Positions 34,427 through 39,005 of a stretch of 39,005 bases of DNA are shown piece by piece. Origin of the DNA: Candidatus Polarisedimenticolaceae bacterium (lineage in GTDB: Bacteria; Acidobacteriota; Polarisedimenticolia; Polarisedimenticolales; DASRJG01); the NCBI GenBank assembly GCA_036376135.1, contig DASVAW010000168.1:1-39005 (forward strand). Direction: 5' to 3'. Below the pieces are notes generated by a model. The model had not been told where the DNA came from, made no database searches, and saw only the letters and a list, made by a program, of their open reading frames with translations. The translations under genes and the position numbers were made by a program. The stretch's first letter is position 1; every line of letters begins with the position of its first letter.

Positions 34427-36139
34427 CTATTCCTCCATCAACGTCGACACGTCGCCGACGGGCTCGCCGAACTCCCGCGCGCGGAGGATGCGGCGGACGA
34501 TCTTGCCGCTGCGCGTCTTCGGCAGCCCCTCGACGAACTCGATCTTCTGCGGCATCGCGAGCGGAGAAAGGCGCTTGCGGAGCGCGTTCATCAGCTCGAG
34601 CTCGAGGTCGACGTCGCCGAGCACCCCCGGCTTGAGCACGACGAACGCCTTCACGACCTCCATGTTGATCGGATCGGGGCTTGCGACCGCCGCCGACTCC
34701 GCGACCGCGGGATGCTCGAGCAGCGCCGACTCGATCTCGAACGGGCCGACGAGGTGCCCGCCGGTGTTGATGACGTCGTCGTCCCGCCCCACGAACCAGA
34801 AGTACCCGTCGGCGTCGATCGACGCGCGGTCGCCGGTGAGATAACGGCCGTTGCGGAACTTCGCGGCGTACGCCTCGGGTTTGTTCCAGTACGCGCGCAT
34901 CATCGACGGCCATCCGGGAGCGAGCGCGATCAGCCCGGCCCTCCCCGGTTCCCGCATCGGCTCGAACGTCTCCGGATGCACGACCGTCGCGTCGATCCCC
35001 GGGAACGGCTTCCCCATCGAACCCGGCTTCACCGACATCCCGGGGTAGTTGGCGATCACGATGCAGCCGGTCTCCGTCTGCCAGTAGGTGTCGTGAAAGG
35101 GGGTGCCGAAGGTCTGCCGAGACCAGATCACCGCCTCGGGATTGAGCGGCTCCCCCACGCTCGCGAGGTGCCGGAGCGCGGAGAGATCGTGGCGCCGCGC
35201 CACTTCGGCCCCCTCGCGCATGAGAAGCCGGATCGCGGTCGGCGCCGAGTACCAGACGGTCGCGCGGTGTTTCTCCAGGAAGCCGTACCACCGCTCGGCG
35301 TTGAATCCCGAGTCGAGCACCAGCTGCGTGACGCCGCAGGACCACGGTCCGAGGATGCCGTACGAGGTCCCGGTCACCCACCCGGGGTCGGCGTTGCACC
35401 AGTACCGGTCGCCGGGGTGGAGGTCGAGGACGGCGCGCGAGGTGAGGTACTGCGCGACGAGCGATCCGTGGACGTGCAGCGCCCCCTTCGGCTGGCCGGT
35501 CGTCCCCGACGTGTAGTGCAGGATCGACGGCGTCTCCTCGGCCGCGGGGAAGAAGTCGAATCGGTCGACGCGCGGGAGCGCCGCGAGGTCGAGCGCGCGC
35601 TCCCCCTCGCGCAGCTCGAGCCCCGCGGCGTCCACCACGACGACCTGGCGCAGCGCGGGGAGGCCGGCGCGGATGCGCCGGACCTTCCCGAGGTGCTTGC
35701 GCTGCGTGAGGACGATCGAGGTCGAGGCGTCGGCCAGGCGCGTGAGGAGCGACTCCTCCCCGAACGCGGAGAACAGCGGCTGCGCGATCGCCCCGAGCTT
35801 GAGGATCCCCAGCATCCCGAAGTACAGCTCGGGAATCCGGTCGAGGAACAGGCAGATCCGGTCTCCGGGTTCGGCCGCAAGCCCCCGGAGCGCCGCCGCC
35901 GTCGCGTTCGACAACAGGCGCAGGTCGTCGTAGTCGTAGCGGCGCTCGTGCCCGGCGGCGTCCTCCCAGATCATCGCGACGGCGTGGGCGAGCCCGATCG
36001 TGCACAGGCGGTCGCTGCACTGCCAGCCGAGGTTCGCGGGCGCGCCGCGGGCGAGTCCGAGCTCCCGACGGCCGTGCTCCCAGTCGAGTTCCGCGACGCA
36101 ATCGGGTAACGCCGCGACCCCGGGAAGGGTGACGCGCAT
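34427..36139 (-). CDS. Acetyl-CoA synthetase (AcsA)-like AMP-forming ligase, probably acyl-ACP loading
   Basis: The 570-residue ANL-family enzyme has AcsA length and motifs: A3 YTSGTTGQPKGALHVHG (209-225), DPGWVTGTSYGILGPW, SVGEPLNPEA, A5 DTYWQTETG (350-358), LTGDRASIDADGYFWFVGRDDDVINTGGHLVGPFEIES, and A10 Lys546 in TRSGKIVRR. Trp353 occupies the position that limits acetyl-CoA synthetases to small acids, so acetate or propionate is likely. It would adenylate the acid and transfer it to CoA or, given the adjacent carrier gene, to ACP. ATG 36139 follows GGAGGCTGCG; a longer frame to 36298 would run into the divergent gene. It is first of five tightly packed genes. Confidence 0.88.
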   Translation of the reverse strand: MRVTLPGVAALPDCVAELDWEHGRRELGLARGAPANLGWQCSDRLCTIGLAHAVAMIWEDAAGHERRYDYDDLRLLSNATAAALRGLAAEPGDRICLFLDRIPELYFGMLGILKLGAIAQPLFSAFGEESLLTRLADASTSIVLTQRKHLGKVRRIRAGLPALRQVVVVDAAGLELREGERALDLAALPRVDRFDFFPAAEETPSILHYTSGTTGQPKGALHVHGSLVAQYLTSRAVLDLHPGDRYWCNADPGWVTGTSYGILGPWSCGVTQLVLDSGFNAERWYGFLEKHRATVWYSAPTAIRLLMREGAEVARRHDLSALRHLASVGEPLNPEAVIWSRQTFGTPFHDTYWQTETGCIVIANYPGMSVKPGSMGKPFPGIDATVVHPETFEPMREPGRAGLIALAPGWPSMMRAYWNKPEAYAAKFRNGRYLTGDRASIDADGYFWFVGRDDDVINTGGHLVGPFEIESALLEHPAVAESAAVASPDPINMEVVKAFVVLKPGVLGDVDLELELMNALRKRLSPLAMPQKIEFVEGLPKTRSGKIVRRILRAREFGEPVGDVSTLMEE

Positions 36140-36235
36140 CGCAGCCTCCGAACCACCGGGCCGCGCGAGGCGGGAGACACCCGCATCGTGGCACCGCGCG
36201 GGAGGTGCACCAAGGACAAAAGTCAAAACCGCCGC

Positions 36236-36251
36236 TGGCACCGATGCCGCA
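36236..36251 (+). promoter_or_regulatory. Possible promoter elements of the COG2403-type gene
   Basis: TGGCAC (36236-36241) and GC at 36249-36250 have the GG-N10-GC spacing of a sigma-54 promoter, with an exact -24 block but a weak -12 block (CCGCA). An alternative is GATAAT at 36260-36265, a good -10 hexamer without a matching -35. Which, if either, is used cannot be decided. Confidence 0.25.
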
Positions 36252-36296
36252 CCGCGGCCGATAATCAGGGCCGTTTCCCGCCCGAGGAGGTTCCGC

Positions 36297-37604
36297 ATGC
36301 CCCGCCGCGTCCTGATCCTGGGTGCCGCCGGTCGCGACTTTCACAATTTCAATACGGTGTTCCGGAACGATCCGTCGAACGACGTGGTGGCCTTCACCGC
36401 GACGCAGATTCCCAACATCGAGGGCCGCCGATATCCGGCCGAGCTCGCGGGGAAGCTCTACCCGAACGGCATCCCGATCCACCGCGAGGAGGATCTCGAG
36501 CGACTGGTGCGCGAGCTGAAGGTGGACGAGGTCGTCTTCTCCTACAGCGACGTGTCGCACGAGAGCGTGATGCACATGGCCTCGCGCGCCCTCGCGGCGG
36601 GGACCGACTTCCGGCTGATCGGGCCGAACGCGTCGATGATCCCGTCGCAGGTCCCCGTCGTCTCGGTGTGCGCCGTGCGCACGGGGTGCGGAAAATCGCA
36701 GACGACCCGGCGCGTGGTTTCGATCCTCAAGAAGAAGGGGCGGCGGGTCGTCTCCGTGCGTCACCCGATGCCGTACGGCGACCTCGCCGCGCAGAAGGTG
36801 CAGCGGTTCGCCGCCCTCGCCGATCTCGACAAGCACCAGTGCACGATCGAGGAGCGCGAGGAGTACGAGCCGCACATCGCGATGGGGAGCGTGATCTACT
36901 CCGGGGTCGATTACGGCGCGATCCTGGCGGAAGCCGAGAAGGAGGCCGACGTCGTCCTCTGGGACGGCGGGAACAACGACCTCCCCTTCTATCGCGCCGA
37001 CCTCGAGATCGTGATCGTCGACCCCCACCGCCCCGGCCACGAGCGGACCTACCACCCCGGCGAAGCGAACCTCCGCCGCGCGCACGTCGTCGTGATCAAC
37101 AAGATCGACTCCGCGGACGGCGCCGGGATCGAGGCGGTCCGCCGCTCGATCCGCGAGCTCAACCCCGAGGCGATCGTGGTGGACGCCGCCTCGCCCCTCT
37201 ACGTCGAGGACGCCCGCGCCATCCGCGGGAAGCGTGTGTTGTGCGTCGAGGACGGCCCGACCCTCACCCACGGCGAGATGAAATACGGCGCCGCGGTCCT
37301 CGCCGCGATGAAGCACGGAGCCCGGGAGATCGTCGACCCGCGCGCCTTCGCCGTCGGGACGATCGCGGACACCTTCGAGAAGTACCCCGGGATCGGGACG
37401 CTCCTCCCCGCGATGGGGTACGGCGAGCGGCAGATGGCCGACCTCGCCGCGACGATCGCGAAGACCCCGTGCGATCTCGTCCTGATCGGGACGCCGATCG
37501 ACCTGAGGCGCACGATCGCCCTCGCGAAGCCCGCCCAGCGGGTCAGCTACGAGCTCGAGGAGATCGGCACGCCCACGCTTGAGGACGCCTTGGCGCGGTT
37601 CTGA
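36297..37604 (+). CDS. COG2403-type P-loop GTPase (cyclic 2,3-diphosphoglycerate synthetase-like)
   Basis: This 435-residue cytosolic protein starts with a nucleotide-binding-like strand-turn RVLILGAAGRDFHNFNTVFRN. It continues with FTATQIPNIEGRRYPAELAGKLYPNGIPI, a Walker A RTGCGKSQTTRR (128-139), LWDGGNNDLPFYRADLEIVIVDPHRPGHE (221-249) and a GTPase-like NKID (268-271). These are the features of the family that contains the archaeal cyclic 2,3-diphosphoglycerate synthetase; bacterial members have no proven role. GAGGAGG precedes ATG 36297. It is divergent from the ligase-ACP-Kbl operon across 157 nt, which hints at shared control. Its stop is 1 nt before a long palindrome. Confidence 0.82.
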   Translation: MPRRVLILGAAGRDFHNFNTVFRNDPSNDVVAFTATQIPNIEGRRYPAELAGKLYPNGIPIHREEDLERLVRELKVDEVVFSYSDVSHESVMHMASRALAAGTDFRLIGPNASMIPSQVPVVSVCAVRTGCGKSQTTRRVVSILKKKGRRVVSVRHPMPYGDLAAQKVQRFAALADLDKHQCTIEEREEYEPHIAMGSVIYSGVDYGAILAEAEKEADVVLWDGGNNDLPFYRADLEIVIVDPHRPGHERTYHPGEANLRRAHVVVINKIDSADGAGIEAVRRSIRELNPEAIVVDAASPLYVEDARAIRGKRVLCVEDGPTLTHGEMKYGAAVLAAMKHGAREIVDPRAFAVGTIADTFEKYPGIGTLLPAMGYGERQMADLAATIAKTPCDLVLIGTPIDLRRTIALAKPAQRVSYELEEIGTPTLEDALARF

Positions 37605-37605
37605 T

Positions 37606-37742
37606 AAATAGGGACAGCAACCTATTTCGGGAGGATTGGGGACAGTCACCCTATTTCCCCGATCCCGAAGCGCACAATTACGGGATCGGGGGAATAGGGT
37701 GACTGTCCCCAATCCTCCCGAAATAGGTTGCTGTCCCTATTT
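37606..37742. repeat. 137-nt near-perfect palindrome (REP/MITE-like), possible bidirectional terminator
   Basis: Arms 37606-37667 and 37681-37742 (62 nt each) pair with a single mismatch (a possible G-U pair in RNA) around a 13-nt loop (37668-37680). Each arm holds two related modules, AAATAGGGACAGCAACCTATTT-like and ATTGGGGACAGTCACCCTATTT-like, sharing GGGACAG and CCTATTT ends. Its lower GC content and modular design differ from the surroundings and recall REP-type repeats mobilised by RAYT transposases. It begins right after the GTPase stop, and the stop of the convergent TonB-C-like gene (37739-37737) lies inside it. In RNA it would form a very strong hairpin in both convergent transcripts. 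Confidence 0.85.
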
Positions 37743-38120
37743 TCCCGCTTCGAAGTGGAAGTGCACCTCGAGGGTCGGGTAGACCCACGACTTGGGGAGC
37801 TTCGGGAACGGCGCGGCCTTCTTCACCGCCTCGATCGCCGTAGCGTCCCACCCCGCAACCCCCGTGGTGAGGTGCTCCCGCAGGCCGAGAAGCGCCCCGT
37901 CCCGGGAGATCGATGCGATCAGGACGGTCTTTTTCCCGACCGCCGGGGCGGCGGTGGGCTTCCACCCCGCGACCACCTTCTTGAACGCCGCCTGCTGCCA
38001 GGCGGTGTCGTCGAACCCGGTCTGGAAGTAGGCGTTGGCCTTCGGCTTCACCCCGCCCGCGGCGAGGGCCGTTCCCGCGGCGACGACGAGCGCGATCGCG
38101 AGGCGGAGCGTCCGCTTCAT
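37737..38120 (-). CDS. Secreted TonB C-terminal-like domain protein without membrane anchor
   Basis: The 127-residue protein has a signal peptide (RTLRLAIALVVAAGTALAAG) and a short domain ending in WDATAIEAVKKAAPFPKLPKSW followed by YPTLEVHFHFEAGK. This matches the end of the TonB C-terminal fold, which typically has EAVRRA.PFPPLP...V.F.F. It has no proline-rich spanner or uncleaved anchor, so it cannot act as a classical TonB. The stop codon and last codons come from the palindromic repeat, so the original C-terminus may have been changed. ATG 38120 lies in a 4-nt overlap with the upstream gene. Confidence 0.7.
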   Translation of the reverse strand: MKRTLRLAIALVVAAGTALAAGGVKPKANAYFQTGFDDTAWQQAAFKKVVAGWKPTAAPAVGKKTVLIASISRDGALLGLREHLTTGVAGWDATAIEAVKKAAPFPKLPKSWVYPTLEVHFHFEAGK

Positions 38121-38635
38121 CGTGGCGCGGCCGCCTTTCGCTCGACGACCGGCGTCGCCGGCGGCGGATTGTCGGGATCGTATTTCGGCTGCAGCCACCC
38201 GTCACGGCAGAGGGCGGAGATCACGTTGCGGCCGATCGTCCGCCATGTGGCGGCGTCGCGGGAGGCCCCGTCGGCGGTCGTCCGCCCGTCGGCGACCCAC
38301 GCCGTCGTCCCGTCGTGGGTGATGAGGCTCGCCTCGAAGGCGACGGATCCCGAGTCCGGCGCGTCCTCGAGGAATCGCACGACCAGGGTGTAGTCGGGGG
38401 ACGGATCCCCCGCCCCGTCCTTCACGTGCGAGAGACGGAGCACGTCGGAGGTCATCCACGCGTGGAATGTGTCGAGGGCGACCGGACCCGTCCCTTCGAC
38501 CTGCACGCGCAGCGAGGGGAGCCCGAGCTTCGGGAGAGCCGCGTCCTGCGTCCGCAGCGCCACCGTCGTCGTCTGCGCGGACGCGGTGCCGGCGAGGAGC
38601 AACCCGACGACACCCAACCGAGCGAGTCCCCTCAT
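38117..38635 (-). CDS. Secreted hypothetical protein
   Basis: The 172-residue protein has a signal peptide (LARLGVVGLLLAGTASAQ) and a mixed alpha-beta mature domain: LPSLRVQVEGTGPVALDTFHAWMTSDVLRLSHV, DYTLVVRFLEDAPDSGSVAFEASLITHDG, TWRTIGRNVISALCRDG, with a proline-rich tail. The pattern is like small periplasmic or outer-membrane-associated proteins, but I do not recognise the family. GGGAGG precedes ATG 38635. Its stop overlaps the start of the TonB-C-like gene, so the two form an operon. Confidence 0.7.
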   Translation of the reverse strand: MRGLARLGVVGLLLAGTASAQTTTVALRTQDAALPKLGLPSLRVQVEGTGPVALDTFHAWMTSDVLRLSHVKDGAGDPSPDYTLVVRFLEDAPDSGSVAFEASLITHDGTTAWVADGRTTADGASRDAATWRTIGRNVISALCRDGWLQPKYDPDNPPPATPVVERKAAAPR

Positions 38636-38661
38636 GGGACACAACCTCCCTGTGTGCGCGG

Positions 38662-38690
38662 AGAGTAGGACGAGCCTCACTCGAAATCAA
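38662..38690 (-). promoter_or_regulatory. Predicted sigma-70-type promoter of the two-gene secreted-protein operon
   Basis: On the minus strand TTGATT (38690-38685) and TACTCT (38667-38662) are separated by 17 nt. Transcription would begin near 38655, giving a leader of about 20 nt that includes the ribosome site before ATG 38635. Confidence 0.55.
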
Positions 38691-38791
38691 CGACGGGAAG
38701 CGTAAGGCAACCGTCCCCCGAACCCGACGTCGCGGAAAGTGATCCGCCCCGGGGAGGCTCCGGCGACGTCGCCCGAGCCATGACACAAACG

Positions 38792-38824
38792 CCCCTTGAA
38801 GGAGCCCTTCAAGGGGGGTACTTT
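38792..38824 (+). promoter_or_regulatory. Predicted promoter with overlapping 11-nt inverted repeat upstream of the riboswitch
   Basis: TTGAAG (38796-38801), 17 nt and TACTTT (38819-38824) form a good sigma-70-type promoter with a start near 38831, just before the aptamer. The -35 and spacer are covered by an inverted repeat, CCCCTTGAAGG (38792-38802) and CCTTCAAGGGG (38806-38816), separated by AGC. This is a plausible repressor operator that would add transcriptional control to the riboswitch. Confidence 0.5.
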
Positions 38825-38830
38825 GCCGGT

Positions 38831-38952
38831 GACATCCGGAGAGGCCCGCACGTGCGGGCCCGGCAACCTGGGACGGACAGCCCAAGGTGCCAACCCGGAC
38901 GGCGGCCTTCCGAAGGCCGCCGCCCGGGGATGCGGAGCGGGAGGTCCCCGCT
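38831..38952 (+). promoter_or_regulatory. SAM-clan (SAM-I / SAM-IV-like) riboswitch
   Basis: The leader shows the SAM-clan core in order. P1 is TCCGG/CCGGA (38835-38839 with 38895-38899), followed by AGAG (38840-38843). P2 is GCCCGC-ACGT-GCGGGC (38844-38859), followed by CGGCAACC (38861-38868). P3 is TGGG/CCCA with an 8-nt loop (38869-38884), followed by AGGTGCCAA (38885-38893). P2 is a plain hairpin without the kink-turn of SAM-I, which points to SAM-IV or the SAM-I/IV variant. A 9-bp hairpin GGCGGCCTT/AAGGCCGCC follows (38901-38921). A stem AGCGGG/CCCGCT (38936-38941 with 38947-38952) encloses the GGGAGG ribosome site, suggesting translational control. SAM riboswitches switch off methionine/SAM genes when SAM is plentiful. 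Confidence 0.8.
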
Positions 38953-38959
38953 CAACCAA

Positions 38960-39005
38960 GTGTCCGCGCGGCTGGCCCCGCGATACCGGGTGTCTTCTCG
39001 GGCCG
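38960..39005 (+). CDS. Possible start of the riboswitch-controlled gene, cut by the window edge
   Basis: GTG 38960 lies 15 nt after GGGAGG and opens a frame (MSARLAPRYRVSSRA) that runs to the edge. By its position behind a SAM-clan riboswitch it should be a methionine, SAM or sulfur-assimilation gene. Only 15 residues are visible and the true start may lie further downstream. Confidence 0.25.
   Translation, partial: MSARLAPRYRVSSRA

Noticed and set aside
32685-37712. A 1675-codon minus-strand open frame covering the Kbl operon and the GTPase
   Set aside because: Most of it reads in a wrong frame over well-recognised proteins on both strands. Only its last 67 codons (MVVELKDTERD...) form a plausible separate gene with its own ribosome site. 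Long spurious frames are expected at this GC content.

Overview
The window is very GC-rich (about 70% by eye) and densely coded on both strands. It comes from a Gram-negative (diderm) bacterium: it carries a complete TolC / adaptor / RND efflux operon, several lipoproteins with lipoboxes, a TonB-C-like periplasmic protein and a c-type cytochrome. The mix of genes (split lysine-ketoglutarate reductase / saccharopine dehydrogenase, tryptophanase, Kbl next to an acyl carrier protein, a COG2403-type GTPase, DUF3857) together with the base composition would suit an Acidobacteriota-like or similar environmental lineage. That placement is inference only; no rRNA or other taxonomic marker is present.

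Layout. 1-1595(-): secreted DUF3857/transglutaminase-like protein, cut by the window edge, with its catalytic triad replaced. 1685-3991(+): HrpB helicase. 4021-6623(+): two overlapping genes for the saccharopine route of lysine breakdown. 6620-8758(-): polyphosphate kinase with a good promoter. 8917-13567(+): complete LivKHMGF-type amino-acid ABC importer. 13655-19298(+): tripartite RND efflux pump. 19303-20673(-): tryptophanase, divergent from a PAS/four-cysteine protein (20787-21425) across a CRP/FNR-like palindrome. 21506-23164(+): EttA translation factor. 23191-24672(+): small membrane protein, lipoprotein, a frameshifted remnant of a TrmO-type tRNA methyltransferase, and a tri-haem cytochrome. 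24705-27448: NmrA-like oxidoreductase divergent from an AraC regulator that is translationally coupled to a PEP mutase/isocitrate lyase superfamily enzyme. 27506-31419(+): small enzymes (DUF1203, SRPBCC, beta-carbonic anhydrase, ABM-fold) and small secreted or membrane proteins. 36139-31358(-): compact five-gene operon of acetyl-CoA-synthetase-like ligase, acyl carrier protein, Kbl, a 67-residue protein and a cysteine-rich 4Fe-4S protein with a possible winged helix. It is divergent from a COG2403-type P-loop GTPase (36297-37604), which is followed by a long near-perfect palindrome (37606-37742). 38635-37737(-): two small secreted proteins. 38792-39005(+): promoter with inverted repeat, a SAM-clan riboswitch, and the probable start of the gene it controls.

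Theme. Much of the window handles amino acids: import (Liv), lysine (LKR/SDH), tryptophan (TnaA), glycine/threonine (Kbl) and, just past the right edge, presumably methionine/SAM (riboswitch). The most unusual unit is the ligase-ACP-Kbl operon. It suggests that an acetyl group is loaded onto a dedicated carrier protein and condensed with glycine, rather than using acetyl-CoA, with an iron-sulfur protein made from the same transcript. Several genes have a TANNNT -10 hexamer only 6-8 nt before the start codon, which suggests leaderless mRNAs. I saw no tRNA, rRNA, CRISPR array, insertion sequence with transposase, or phage genes.
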